From Pseudoalteromonas rubra (lineage in GTDB: Bacteria > Pseudomonadota > Gammaproteobacteria > Enterobacterales > Alteromonadaceae): 64,000 nucleotides of DNA. This document shows, piece by piece, positions 1 to 8,749 of this stretch. Below the pieces are notes generated by a model. That model was not told where the DNA came from. It saw only the letters and a list, made by a program, of their open reading frames with translations, and searched no databases. The stretch is from positions 1 through 64,000 of the forward strand of contig NZ_PNCJ01000023.1 of the NCBI RefSeq assembly GCF_005887115.1. Reading direction: 5' to 3'. Both the position numbers and the translations under genes were made by a program. Position 1 is the first letter of the stretch; each line of letters opens with the position of its first letter.

Positions 1-92
1 GAGAAAATATCGTCGATAACAAGGCAAAAATTTCGCTATTTAGTTGCTCTAAATGAGAAATTTTTAACACCGTTAGCGGCATATTTGCTCCT

Positions 93-473
93 TCAAATTG
101 AACAGGTATTAAGTGAAATTGGTATTATGTGTTGCCCTAAGACACCATACCACTGCGCTGTTCTATTCACTTTATGTGTATTCGATGGAATGATGGTTCG
201 GTAAAATAGCGCCTGTATCGTCGGCTGGCATTCCGACACTTTGGGTGGTAAGAAGGTTTTAGATCCAAGAGGCTGACTTTCGATGATAAATTTAAAAGTA
301 TCGAACTCATAGTTGAGTGGGCCGGTGACTTTAAAGTAAATATAGTCCAGAAATAAACTCAACCGACCCCGGCCCTTCGAGTCGTGTTCGCAGTCATTGG
401 CTCCGCTTCGATTTATGTTTTTAGCTTTAATGCACACTAATCGGGTGATCATTGACGACCAATGACTGGCCAT
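93..473 (-). CDS. Hypothetical protein, possibly 3' half of a frameshifted gene
   Basis: A 126-residue reading frame that I do not recognise. It has no clear signal peptide or membrane segment and its composition is protein-like (aromatic and charged residues evenly spread). The start codon lies inside the end of the upstream minus-strand frame (427-741), overlapping it by 47 bases in another frame, and no good ribosome binding site precedes it. That arrangement fits either a translationally coupled neighbour or a single ancestral gene split by a frameshift near 430-470. No function is proposed. Confidence 0.4.
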   Translation of the reverse strand: MASHWSSMITRLVCIKAKNINRSGANDCEHDSKGRGRLSLFLDYIYFKVTGPLNYEFDTFKFIIESQPLGSKTFLPPKVSECQPTIQALFYRTIIPSNTHKVNRTAQWYGVLGQHIIPISLNTCSI

Positions 474-741
474 TTTTCTGAGCGCGAAGAAAGCTAGATA
501 TTAAAACATCGTTAGACAAAGTGTTAATATCATCGACCTCTTCAACCATGCAAAACATGATAGATTCCCAGCCTAAATCTTTAATGAAGCGCTTAAGCTG
601 GCCGATGTTATCTTGATAATTTTCATCGGTTGTCAGCAGGCCAATGGAGTGCTTATTGCCAAGTTTATATTTGCCCGGGTGAGTGGTAGAACATTTGGCG
701 TACCCGCTCAAAACGTAAACTGTACTAGTGCTTTTATTCAT
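427..741 (-). CDS. Hypothetical protein
   Basis: A 104-residue soluble-looking protein of unknown family. The ATG at 741 has only a weak upstream purine stretch. The frame is intact and overlaps the start of the next minus-strand frame (93-473). Its mixed acidic and aromatic composition resembles small accessory or immunity-type proteins, but that is only an impression. It may be the 5' half of one gene with 93-473. Confidence 0.45.
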   Translation of the reverse strand: MNKSTSTVYVLSGYAKCSTTHPGKYKLGNKHSIGLLTTDENYQDNIGQLKRFIKDLGWESIMFCMVEEVDDINTLSNDVLISSFLRAQKNGQSLVVNDHPISVH

Positions 742-1067
742 AGTGATGACGTTCTTAAATTTGCATTTAATTCTTCAATGCATTTTTCAAACCAAGCTTA
801 TCTCTACTCACCAATATTTTTTAATGTTTTGAAATTTATATGAAATATTTTTCTGTATTTGAGGGGGTCATCAGAGATGTCAATTTTTTGCAGGCGACTT
901 AAGGGTTGTACTCAACATTGCCAGGGTTTTGTAAAACACAGAAACAAAAGAAACAAAGGACACCCAGCGCTTTTGATCCTGTTATGACGGACTTGTAAGG
1001 TTTGGCTGGGGGCGTGAAAACGTTCAAACAGGCGTTACAGCCGAAATATTCAAAAGATTTGCAGTGG
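742..1067. other. Intergenic region, nothing recognised
   Basis: About 325 AT-rich bases between the divergent-side start of the 427-741 gene and the 3' end of the AraC-type gene. I see no convincing ORF, hairpin terminator or repeat here. It presumably carries the promoter for the 427-741 gene. Confidence 0.5.
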
Positions 1068-1811
1068 TCACTTAAGCAGATTTTTTGCTTGCATGATATT
1101 CATACCAAATGTGCTGCGAAAAGTACGGCTAAGGTGTGCGCTATCTGCGAATCCAGCACGATATGCTGCTTCTGTGGCGGACCGTCCACTTATGAGTGTT
1201 TGTAATGCACAGAGCAATCTTCGCCATAACAAAAAAGGGCGCCACGCTATGCCAACCTGATCTTTGAACAGGTGAAGGAATCGACTTTTTGACAAGTTGA
1301 GTGTTTGGGCCACGTCGGCTGCACGCCAGTGCGCTGGTTTAATACAATCAGCAATAAAACACGCATCCAGATCTTTGAGTAAGCGCTGAATACGTTCATC
1401 AGTGACAGAGCTTTGATTCAATTCCAACAATGCTTGTGCAATAGACATTGATTCGAATAGAGGGATAAGGCGTTTAAAAGCACTTTTTTTGTCAACAGGG
1501 GGATATTTGTTGTCATCAGCGCCAGGCATGAAAGAAACAATGGACTTACCTAGTAATTTTGCCCCGAGCTGCTCTCCCAGCTGGCTAGTTGGTTCGACCA
1601 ATAACACCCACCCTTTGGACATCTTAAGGCAATGCCTCTGTCTGGAAGCGATCACTGTTAAACTTTGGACAGACTCTCCATTTAATTCACAGACAGAATC
1701 CCTGGATGGCCAAATCACCTGAATCGCAACATGTTCATGATAGTCGGCATCTAATTGTGAGCCGTAAATGAGCACAAGGCCTGTGTCTATCCATACATTG
1801 GGCATTATCAC
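1068..1811 (-). CDS. AraC-family transcriptional regulator
   Basis: A 247-residue protein with an N-terminal region of about 140 residues (putative effector-sensing part, not assigned) and a C-terminal AraC/XylS DNA-binding domain. The first helix-turn-helix contains the pattern WRAADVAQTLNLSKSRFLHLFK. The second contains ATEAAYRAGFADSAHLSRTF followed by FG, the typical second HTH of the family. Two methionines lie at positions 1 and 3, so the exact start is uncertain by two codons. The gene is single and faces away from the DUF3703 gene's promoter side. Its target is unknown; autoregulation or control of the neighbouring gene is only a guess. Confidence 0.85.
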   Translation of the reverse strand: MIMPNVWIDTGLVLIYGSQLDADYHEHVAIQVIWPSRDSVCELNGESVQSLTVIASRQRHCLKMSKGWVLLVEPTSQLGEQLGAKLLGKSIVSFMPGADDNKYPPVDKKSAFKRLIPLFESMSIAQALLELNQSSVTDERIQRLLKDLDACFIADCIKPAHWRAADVAQTLNLSKSRFLHLFKDQVGIAWRPFLLWRRLLCALQTLISGRSATEAAYRAGFADSAHLSRTFRSTFGMNIMQAKNLLK

Positions 1812-2008
1812 TGAAATAGTCTCTGAGATTGTCTTAACCGCTTTTATCTAGTGGTGCACTGCTTAAAGCACCTGGCAATTTGTTTTGCCCCAAACGGCAA
1901 ATATGAGGCAACACATTTACTCTATCTTGCCATATTTCCCCACAGACTAAATGGAGTTTCTATCGAAATCTTCATTGTGCATTATGTCTGTTGGTCATTT
2001 CATTCGAC

Positions 2009-2344
2009 CTATTTCAAGTATTTTGCTAAATCGTCAGGTATTGGCATTGGTTTAACAGGGCTTACATTGGTTCCGCCTGTATTACCTTTTGGCACCCAAA
2101 CTCGGGAGAAGATAATGGAGGCTAAGATCCGGGCAACTTGCCCTAATATTTCTCTGATGCTACTTCTTTTGTAGCCTAATTTGAGCATCCACCAGTGCGA
2201 CTGCGTGTGTGGGATCGTAAAAGATTGCCCCAGTATGTGTGCTCTTTCCAGGTGATAAAAGCTCTTGCTGTAGTCGGCTTGTTGATACAGCTTTTTGGCG
2301 GCAGCCATTTCGTATTGAAACGCCAGCTTAAGTTCTGATTTCAT
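2009..2344 (-). CDS. DUF3703-family protein
   Basis: A 111-residue protein matching the DUF3703 pattern: an N-terminal helix pair with AFQYEMAAAKKLY, then a histidine-rich stretch around FYHLERAHILGQ and HTQSHWWML, then a hydrophobic helix near residues 70-85. The conserved histidines suggest metal or cofactor binding, but no function is established that I know of. A strong ribosome binding site (AAGGGAG) precedes the ATG. It lies just upstream of the AraC-family gene in the same orientation, so co-transcription is possible. Confidence 0.75.
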   Translation of the reverse strand: MKSELKLAFQYEMAAAKKLYQQADYSKSFYHLERAHILGQSFTIPHTQSHWWMLKLGYKRSSIREILGQVARILASIIFSRVWVPKGNTGGTNVSPVKPMPIPDDLAKYLK

Positions 2345-2748
2345 GGAGAGCTCCCTTTGATTACATGGTTAGGCCGTTATCTGCATAAATGTATTGCCCA
2401 TAATTTTAAGCGCTGGGGATTGGAATGAATTGAATAAACTGGCTACTGTGATGTCGTTTTTTAGCGTTGGATGGGTCAGTTGTTTCTGTCAGCTTTTGGT
2501 CGTTTTCAATGAGCCCTGGTGATGTTGTTAGTGACGGTGTGTGTGCAGTTGATACAGCAACATTAAATATCTCAACCTGAGCAGGCTGCCTGTAATCCAG
2601 CTGTAATTGCCCCTCCATGAAACCAATAATATCCTTATAAAATAAGTGTGAAGGCGCTTACAGGCTACGTCGTGAGCTGTGATTATGTATTCGTTTTGTT
2701 AGTAGTTGAGAGGTTGGCAAATTATCTAAACATCTTTAAGGAAATAAA

Positions 2749-4284
2749 ATGTACCAGCGTTATCAACCTCGATTAAGAGTCATACTGTTGTGTTGCTCAT
2801 GTGTGTTTCTGAGCGTGTGTTTTAAAGAAAGTGTTGCTCAGGACTACACAATTGGAAAAAAAGTGGATTTGTTTAAGCAAATACTGGCAGATTACTGTGA
2901 TACGTCGTTTTTTGGCACTGTTTATGTCACCTCAGGTGATGATGTTGTGTACGAGGCCAATTGTGGGCCAAGAAATATCCCAAGCCATACGCAATTTAAG
3001 AAGATTGCAGAGCTGCATAATATTGATCCAAGCACTTTGGGTGCAAAGTATCAAGTTGGCTTAAATACGTCAGACTCCAAATACCGCATTGGTTCAAATA
3101 CCAAAGAATTTACAGCGGCGCTGTTGCAAAAAGCACTTTCTCAGAAAAAGATTAAAACAAAGACCATCGGTGATTATTTATCTTGGTTTCCAAACAATGC
3201 ATGCAAGGATATAACGCTTCACAATTTATTGACTATGTCGTCAGGCATAGATAACTATAGCGATAATCCGGAAGTCTATTTGAACTGGGGAGTTCGGCCT
3301 TACCCGGGAGAGCCTGGCCTAAATTTGAATGGACCTGAGGCGTTCAGTAATCGTTTTTGTACCTGTGAAAAACAAGGGGGCGTCCCCAGTTTTACACCCG
3401 GCTCGAAGTTTGAATATAGCAACTGCAATTATTATCTCATTGGTAATATTATTGAGCAGCTCAACGCTAAAAAGCAAGGTGACATTCCCTCTAAGTATTA
3501 CTTTGGCAACATTTTGAAGCGGAAGATACTAGACAAACTGAAAATGCACGACAGCGGCACATTTAATGCGGTTGGCGTTTATGAAAACATGACGACTGGC
3601 TATGTTTACAAAGACAATCAATTCTTGCCTATCGCTGCTGGCCGTTTACCTGTCACTGACGGACCTGAGCCTTATCAAGATATCTTAGAAAGCCCTTATA
3701 GCAACCCTATGGTGCTGTATGCTGCGGGCAACATGTATTCCACTGTTAAGGATATGCATCGCTGGGATAAGGGGTTGCGCGACGGTTTAATTCTTAAGCG
3801 AAAGCAGCAAGATATCGCGTTTACGCCTTACCAAAAGGCGGACAATGAAGTTCAGGATGACAAGGAGTGTCAGGCTGCTCAGGATGGCGATGAGCCTCAG
3901 GACCCAAAATCTGATAGCGTGTCTCAGTGCGAGTATTTTGGCTATGGCTGGTTTATTAATTACATCCCTAAAACTTACACAGACGAAATGGACTGCCCAG
4001 ATACGCCTATTTCATCTGATGATATGAAGAAACTGAAAGGATATGAGAAGTTCGTAAGTTACTCAGGTAATTACCCTTATTCCTGGGTGACGAGTTTTTC
4101 AAGATTGCTGGATCGCAAACAGGCCGTGATGGTGTTTAGTAATTATAATAAAACGGGGTATGAGACTGATTGTATAGCCCAGGAGATCCGTAATGTTATT
4201 TTTTATAACAAGGCGCATCGCTCATATCACTGTGAAGACGTTTTGAATGGTGCTAAGCAAAAGCAACTCTTTGAATGGTACTAA
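2749..4284 (+). CDS. Secreted serine hydrolase, beta-lactamase/DD-peptidase fold
   Basis: A 511-residue exported protein of the class C beta-lactamase/penicillin-binding-like family (Beta-lactamase, PF00144). Residues 1-30 form a signal peptide ending near SVAQ. The catalytic SxxK motif is S116-N-T-K119 in a RIGSNTKEFT context. The second motif is Y223-S-N225. A YSGNYPYSW stretch near the C-terminus takes the place of the usual K/HTG motif. Several cysteines in the mature part suggest disulfides in the periplasm or outside the cell. Substrate could be a peptide, ester or peptidoglycan; family members vary widely. AAGGA precedes the ATG. It is a single gene, convergent with the DUF6172 gene and separated from it by a hairpin. 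Confidence 0.85.
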   Translation: MYQRYQPRLRVILLCCSCVFLSVCFKESVAQDYTIGKKVDLFKQILADYCDTSFFGTVYVTSGDDVVYEANCGPRNIPSHTQFKKIAELHNIDPSTLGAKYQVGLNTSDSKYRIGSNTKEFTAALLQKALSQKKIKTKTIGDYLSWFPNNACKDITLHNLLTMSSGIDNYSDNPEVYLNWGVRPYPGEPGLNLNGPEAFSNRFCTCEKQGGVPSFTPGSKFEYSNCNYYLIGNIIEQLNAKKQGDIPSKYYFGNILKRKILDKLKMHDSGTFNAVGVYENMTTGYVYKDNQFLPIAAGRLPVTDGPEPYQDILESPYSNPMVLYAAGNMYSTVKDMHRWDKGLRDGLILKRKQQDIAFTPYQKADNEVQDDKECQAAQDGDEPQDPKSDSVSQCEYFGYGWFINYIPKTYTDEMDCPDTPISSDDMKKLKGYEKFVSYSGNYPYSWVTSFSRLLDRKQAVMVFSNYNKTGYETDCIAQEIRNVIFYNKAHRSYHCEDVLNGAKQKQLFEWY

Positions 4285-4419
4285 GCAATTTGCGTGCTTC
4301 TCAGTGCTTTTGGGCTGGATCCGGCTTTTATATGCGACGCATTGTCGATGCCATTGAAAGGCTGGGTATATAGCACAGTCACAATCGCTGTCTTTGATTA
4401 TGTAAAGGCTTAATGCTGA

Positions 4420-4452
4420 AATGCCTTGCAAACCCTGGTTCTGCAAGGCATT
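4420..4452. terminator. Perfect 11-bp hairpin between convergent genes
   Basis: AATGCCTTGCA and TGCAAGGCATT form a perfect 11-bp inverted repeat around an 11-base loop, between the convergent serine hydrolase and DUF6172 genes. No run of T follows on either strand, so it is either a weak bidirectional terminator or an mRNA-end stabiliser. Confidence 0.5.
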
Positions 4453-4486
4453 AGCTCAATCAGGACAGCTAAACCAGAGACTTGGC

Positions 4487-4801
4487 TTAGTAATCCTCTG
4501 GCTCATCGTCAGACGAATTATGTGCCTGTCTGACAGCTGGTTTTGCCAGAATTTCCACATAAAAAGAAGTGAGGTTTTCTTCTTGTGTCTTGTCAATCAA
4601 CTTGTTCAGTTGTGAGACGTGTACAGGCTCAGCTTCGGCTTCTGTGTTGCCAAATTGACAGTCAAAGTCCCAATAATCCGCGCCAGCTGGCAGCGTTTTG
4701 TTGCGCTCGCGCTTCAGGTACTTTTTAAGCTCATGCTTTACAGCGTCAACGCGTCGTGCAAGTTTGATTTTTGGGTGAGTTAGTTCAAATGTTTTTTTCA
4801 T
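4487..4801 (-). CDS. DUF6172-family small protein
   Basis: A 104-residue soluble protein starting MKKTFELTHPKIKLARRVDAV, matching the small DUF6172 proteins of gammaproteobacteria. A conserved block around LPAGADYWDFDCQFG is visible in the middle and an acidic tail (DDEPEDY) at the end. A longer frame extends upstream, but the ATG at 4801 has GAAGG at the right distance and fits the family's start. Function is unknown. Confidence 0.75.
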   Translation of the reverse strand: MKKTFELTHPKIKLARRVDAVKHELKKYLKRERNKTLPAGADYWDFDCQFGNTEAEAEPVHVSQLNKLIDKTQEENLTSFYVEILAKPAVRQAHNSSDDEPEDY

Positions 4802-5120
4802 AGTTGCCTTCAAGCAGGAATTACTCAATCGGCAAAAAGCATGCCTGAGTAGGGAATGTGTACTTATCAAGCGAAAAGCTTATATCCGGATAAATACACA
4901 AATGTAATACGCTATTTTACGTTATATTCTGCGAGCTGGCGAGTGAGTAGATGTATGTACTTTTCAGAGCCTGATACTTATAGGGGTCTTAGTACACAGG
5001 ATGAGTTTAACGCGCTGATTTTTAAATTTTTGTTTATATAATAGATGCTTACATTTTGCTTTTGAACGCTGTTTGTCAAAATGGTACCCTGCCTGTTGAA
5101 AAAATCATAAAAGGGAACGC
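4802..5120 (+). promoter_or_regulatory. Intergenic region with likely promoter for the FAD oxidase
   Basis: About 320 AT-rich bases between divergent genes. A perfect -10 box TATAAT lies at 5037-5042, with only a poor -35 candidate upstream (CTGATT at 5015). It is about 80 bases ahead of the oxidase start. No other structure was seen. Confidence 0.4.
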
Positions 5121-6614
5121 ATGCAAGTCTCGGGAAAGCACATATTGAAATACGCTGTAGTTATATTCTCTACGCTTTTTACAACCATTTTATTATTCGT
5201 AGCCTATAGTCTGCTGGACTTTTCTGCAGAACAAAAAAGTATTCCCGAGCGCGTCAATATAATAAACGACATAACTCAGCTTAACCCAATTGAAGTGTCG
5301 GAAGTCGTTGTGCCCACCTCAATTGAGGATATTCAAAAAGCGATAAGTACGACAAAAGGCAAAATATCCATTGGTGGAGGGCGGTACAGTCAGGGTGGTC
5401 AGATCGCGCTTGATGACCATTTGCACCTTGATATGAGGCAGTTTAACCAGATTGTTTCATTTAGTCCTGAACAAAAAGAAATTACGGTTCAAAGTGGTAT
5501 ACGTTGGCGTGATATTCAAGACATCATTGACCCTGAAGATCTCTCTATCAAAATCATGCAATCATACTCAAATTTTACCGTAGGGGGCTCGCTGAGTGTG
5601 AATGTACATGGTCGTTATATGGGAGAAGGGCCCATTATACGGTCGGTTAAGTCACTCAAATTAGTGCTGGCTGACGGGCGAGTCGAGACCGCTTCTCCTG
5701 CACAAAATTCAGAGCTCTTTTACGGGGTGGTAGGTGGGTATGGTGGATTAGGTGTGATTGTGGAGGCGACGCTGGAGCTTGTACCAAACACTAAAGTCGC
5801 CCGGGAAACGGCTTATATGCACATCGACGAGTACCGTACATTTTTCCAAAATGCAGTCAAAAATGACCCAAGTATTGTTTTTCATAACGCGGATATTTAT
5901 CCACCACATTACACCCACGTAAATAGCGTGAGCTGGGTCAAAACTGATAAGCCACTTACCGTGACAGATAGGCTCATTCCCAGAGATACAGAGTACTGGT
6001 GGCAACCGAAAGCGACTCAGTTTGTCGCAGGTTCAAACTTTGGTAAATGGGTGAGACAGCATGTGTTTGAACCTATTTTGTATTCATCTGAGGCTGTGCA
6101 ATGGCGAAATTATGAAGCCAGCTATAGCGTAAGAGAATTAGAACCCAAAAACAGAACCAAGTCTACGTACGTGCTACGTGAGTATTTTGTACCTGTTGAA
6201 CGATTTGATCATTTTTCCGAGAAAATGGCAGATATATTTAAAAAGCATGAAGTAAATGTGCTCAATGTCTCCATTCGTCATGCACTACCAGATACCGGCT
6301 CTTTATTAGCATGGGCCAACGAGGAAGTGTTTGCATTTGTTGTGTATTACCGCCAGGGGACGTCGGAACAAGACAAGCAAGCAGTCAGGGCGTGGAGCCG
6401 AGAAATGATTGATGCGGCTATTTCCGAAGGCGGTACTTATTATCTGCCATATCAATTACATGCAACCAGTGAGCAATTTCATGCTGCTTATCCAAAAGCA
6501 AACGCATTTTTTGCTTTGAAAAAGAAAATAGACCCAGACAATCGCTTCAGCAATAAACTGTGGGAACAGCACTATACTGATGAGTTATTCAGTTCGGGTT
6601 TTCACAAAGATTAG
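5121..6614 (+). CDS. Membrane-anchored FAD-binding oxidoreductase
   Basis: A 497-residue protein of the FAD_binding_4/vanillyl-alcohol oxidase superfamily. An N-terminal membrane segment (residues 8-32) probably anchors it in the inner membrane. The FAD-binding part runs from about 65 to 240: VPTSIEDIQKAI, then GGGRYSQGG, then GGSLSVNVHG, then VVGGYGGLGVI. The usual covalent-FAD histidine is not obvious in the GGGRYSQGG loop, so FAD may be non-covalent. The C-terminal part with FFALKKKIDPDNRFSNKLW resembles the D-arabinono-1,4-lactone and sugar oxidase group. The substrate is unknown. GGGAACGC precedes the ATG. It appears to be a single-gene unit. Confidence 0.85.
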   Translation: MQVSGKHILKYAVVIFSTLFTTILLFVAYSLLDFSAEQKSIPERVNIINDITQLNPIEVSEVVVPTSIEDIQKAISTTKGKISIGGGRYSQGGQIALDDHLHLDMRQFNQIVSFSPEQKEITVQSGIRWRDIQDIIDPEDLSIKIMQSYSNFTVGGSLSVNVHGRYMGEGPIIRSVKSLKLVLADGRVETASPAQNSELFYGVVGGYGGLGVIVEATLELVPNTKVARETAYMHIDEYRTFFQNAVKNDPSIVFHNADIYPPHYTHVNSVSWVKTDKPLTVTDRLIPRDTEYWWQPKATQFVAGSNFGKWVRQHVFEPILYSSEAVQWRNYEASYSVRELEPKNRTKSTYVLREYFVPVERFDHFSEKMADIFKKHEVNVLNVSIRHALPDTGSLLAWANEEVFAFVVYYRQGTSEQDKQAVRAWSREMIDAAISEGGTYYLPYQLHATSEQFHAAYPKANAFFALKKKIDPDNRFSNKLWEQHYTDELFSSGFHKD

Positions 6615-6863
6615 CTGTGCGCTGCGCATAAAGGAATCTCAAGAGCTGGCACACAGCAACAACGTGCCCAGCCTGCCACAAGCAAGTACAGCCGCAGCCT
6701 GAGCGGCTTTAGTACTCACATTCACCACTCTCGCAGCAAAATAGAAAGCGCCTGCTATATTTTCTGCCATAATTGCGACACCAAGCGTACTCGCATGTGT
6801 AAAGTTCGTCAGAATGATAATATCCATGCAGACCGCTTACATCACATCTGTCAGCCGGTAAAT

Positions 6864-7367
6864 TTATCCCACTACCAGGCGGTTATTGGTATCCCGGCTG
6901 GTCAGGATCTGGCCCGCATCATACTCAGTTGAACGTTTGACCATACGATCATAAAGCAACACATTGACCGTAGCGGCCAGGTTCATACAACCGGTCGTTG
7001 GCACATACACTACGGCATCAGCGGCATCCACAATCCCTTGTGGCAGGCTACCATCTTCGGGTCCAAAAACGTAAATTGCATTATCGGGGTGAACAAATTG
7101 CGGCAGTGGTGTTGCGCCTTCCACCAGCTCGATACAGATAAGCGCGCGGCCTGGTACTTTTAAGCTCGTGAGATCATCAACCTGTTGAATGGGAATATTA
7201 TCGGCGATATTTTTGGTGTCAGTATGGTATTTGGCAGCCTTTGCGTAGCGATTACCATTAAAATAAACTGCTTGTGCGTTATAGCAACCCGCAGCTCTTA
7301 ACACGCCTCCCACGTTAGTTGGTGACTTAGGGTTGACCAGGCCAATCGCGGCAAACGATTCACTCAT
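6864..7367 (-). CDS. SpoU/TrmH-family RNA methyltransferase
   Basis: A 167-residue stand-alone SPOUT-fold methyltransferase without an N-terminal RNA-binding extension. Motif 1 is NVGGVLRAAG. Motif 2 is AIYVFGPEDGSLP. Motif 3 is NLAATVNVLLYDR, which together form the knotted SAM pocket. The length is close to TrmL and short TrmH-like proteins, so 2'-O-methylation of a tRNA is likely, but the target base cannot be read from the sequence. The start at 7367 (MSESF) has a GAGAG purine stretch and fits the family better than the in-frame ATG five codons upstream. Confidence 0.85.
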   Translation of the reverse strand: MSESFAAIGLVNPKSPTNVGGVLRAAGCYNAQAVYFNGNRYAKAAKYHTDTKNIADNIPIQQVDDLTSLKVPGRALICIELVEGATPLPQFVHPDNAIYVFGPEDGSLPQGIVDAADAVVYVPTTGCMNLAATVNVLLYDRMVKRSTEYDAGQILTSRDTNNRLVVG

Positions 7368-7512
7368 ACTTTTCACTCTCAATATACGGCAGCGAGGCTA
7401 CCGGGGACGCTTAACACAGGCAGCGTAGCTACCAAAATATCTGGCAGGCGATTGTATCATGTGGATGATTTTGTGCCAGCCAGTGTGAGTGGTTAATGTC
7501 GCCATTGCATTT

Positions 7513-7656
7513 TCAGTGACTTAAGTTATCCAGATTAAGCTCATACTTGGCTGATAGCCTACTAATTACGCCTTCTTGTCTGGCTTTATTGAGTGACGCT
7601 TGCATCTTTTCAAAAAAGTTGGAAGTCGCATTAACAGACTCCAAGAGACCACCATT
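7513..7656 (-). pseudogene. Remnant of a periplasmic solute-binding protein C-terminus
   Basis: An open frame of about 47 codons without a start. It encodes a stretch like FFEKMQASLNKARQEGVISR followed by LSAKYELNL and a stop. This resembles the last helices of family-3 extracellular solute-binding proteins. Only the tail is present, so it looks like a decayed gene fragment beside the peptide gene at 7759. The identification is tentative. Confidence 0.35.
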
Positions 7657-7697
7657 CTTTGAGTTTAGGTCGGTTTGATGGTTGGTGCATTTGGGGA

Positions 7698-7726
7698 TTG
7701 AAAATACATTGCTTTGTCTGTATTCT
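7698..7726 (+). promoter_or_regulatory. Sigma-70-type promoter of the GG-leader peptide gene
   Basis: TTGAAA at 7698-7703 and TATTCT at 7721-7726 are separated by exactly 17 bases, about 30 bases ahead of the ribosome binding site of the 7759 gene. Confidence 0.6.
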
Positions 7727-7758
7727 GGAAACTGGTTTTATAAAAGGAAATTAAAAAA

Positions 7759-7956
7759 ATGAAGCTCAATTTAAGCAAAAAAAACATCAAAATGCTGAGT
7801 GCGGACAATAAAAAATTGCCAACTCAGGCAACCCCCGCAGTGGCTGGTGGCTATAACAGTACTGTATGCACAAGAGATTGCATTACAGATGATCCACGGT
7901 GTAGAACATATAACCCAACACGCCTGACAGGTTGCTGTAGAACAACTATTTGCTAG
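7759..7956 (+). CDS. Double-glycine leader Cys-rich peptide (RiPP or bacteriocin-like precursor)
   Basis: A 65-residue peptide. The leader MKLNLSKKNIKMLSADNKKL continues to TPAVAGG (GG at residues 30-31), a typical double-glycine leader with the LNLxKKxxKxLSxxxKxLPxxxTPxVAGG pattern also found at 22963 and 23257. The core of about 34 residues has six cysteines (CTRDC, RC, GCC, C) and several Thr/Ser. By analogy it is exported by a peptidase-containing ABC transporter and may be disulfide-bonded or modified. No modification enzyme or transporter is adjacent. It has its own promoter, AAGGA ribosome binding site and terminator. Confidence 0.7.
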   Translation: MKLNLSKKNIKMLSADNKKLPTQATPAVAGGYNSTVCTRDCITDDPRCRTYNPTRLTGCCRTTIC

Positions 7957-7985
7957 TTATAAAGCTAAATACACTGTGTTTCTGT

Positions 7986-8010
7986 AAGGCAAGGTTTACT
8001 TGCCTTTTTT
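7986..8010 (+). terminator. Intrinsic terminator
   Basis: AAGGCAAG, loop GTTTA, CTTGCCTT, then a T run. It lies 30 bases after the stop codon of the 7759 peptide gene. Confidence 0.85.
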
Positions 8011-8040
8011 GTTTCTACTTGTCTTCTATTACTCTCTGAT

Positions 8041-8349
8041 TCAGTCTTCTGGCCCGTCTAAAGTAAAGGTTAAGTGTTTTCGCATATCTTTGAGGATCAC
8101 CCCTTTTTTCAACATTGCGGCGCTCAGGCGTTTTTGCCACTTTAATAAGTCTGGTTTGGCAGCATCCAGTGCGGCTTGCTCTTCAAACTGAAAGCACAGC
8201 AGCAGAGAACCCGGGAACAAGTGATATTCCACATCAAACCAGCACTGAACCATACCGGGGATTTGCGCGCGAGCTTGTTCTTCGATTGCATCGGCAACGC
8301 TGAGCACCAGCGCCTGCTGTTTTTGCTGGACTTTAGAGAGCTTTTTCAT
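8041..8349 (-). CDS. Conserved-looking hypothetical protein
   Basis: A 102-residue soluble protein with no recognised domain. The N-terminal half is helical and rich in Gln/Ala (KLSKVQQKQQALVLSVADAIEEQ). The middle holds CWFDVEYHLFPGSLLLCF, probably two beta strands, followed by another helix. The ATG is preceded by GGAA at 8 bases. The frame is well formed and isolated. No function is proposed. Confidence 0.6.
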   Translation of the reverse strand: MKKLSKVQQKQQALVLSVADAIEEQARAQIPGMVQCWFDVEYHLFPGSLLLCFQFEEQAALDAAKPDLLKWQKRLSAAMLKKGVILKDMRKHLTFTLDGPED

Positions 8350-8749
8350 GGAGTTTCCAAGTTTTATAAATATAAGACTGTTACGTCGAATTATACCCGG
8401 TACCGTATAGAGATAGGAAGTGAGAAGTAGGACGGGGACGGGTCTGCAAGGTCACTGCCTGACTTTCGAGTCATGAAAACATAACAAATCTGCCGGCATC
8501 AATGCTGCCTGTATTTGTCGAGTTAGCAGTGAGGTTTTCATATCTAGTCGCATTTGGTATGTGTTAACCGCAGGGGTCAGGTTTTTTGGCGATTCCCGAA
8601 CGTTTGTTGTCCGGGAATGAGTATGGACCAGAAGGGGAGTGAGTATTATCTGGACTGTTTATCTGAGGAAGCATAACAGTTAATATGAATTATTGTGTGA
8701 TAAATGTCCGATATCGGTGTAATTAATAACCGGAAGTGTTCGGAGGTAC
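8350..8749. other. Intergenic region with one small inverted repeat
   Basis: About 400 bases between two minus-strand genes. The only structure seen is ATTCCCG/CGGGAAT (8592-8598 and 8612-8618) without a T run. No ORF with a plausible start was found. It may contain the promoter of the 8041-8349 gene. Confidence 0.4.

Noticed and set aside
2406..2618. Minus-strand frame of 70 codons
   Set aside because: Low-complexity Ser/Thr/Pro composition, no ribosome binding site and no recognisable feature; probably a chance frame.
6639..6827. Minus-strand frame of 62 codons, hydrophobic and Ala-rich
   Set aside because: Weak ribosome binding site and no recognisable family; not enough support to call a gene.
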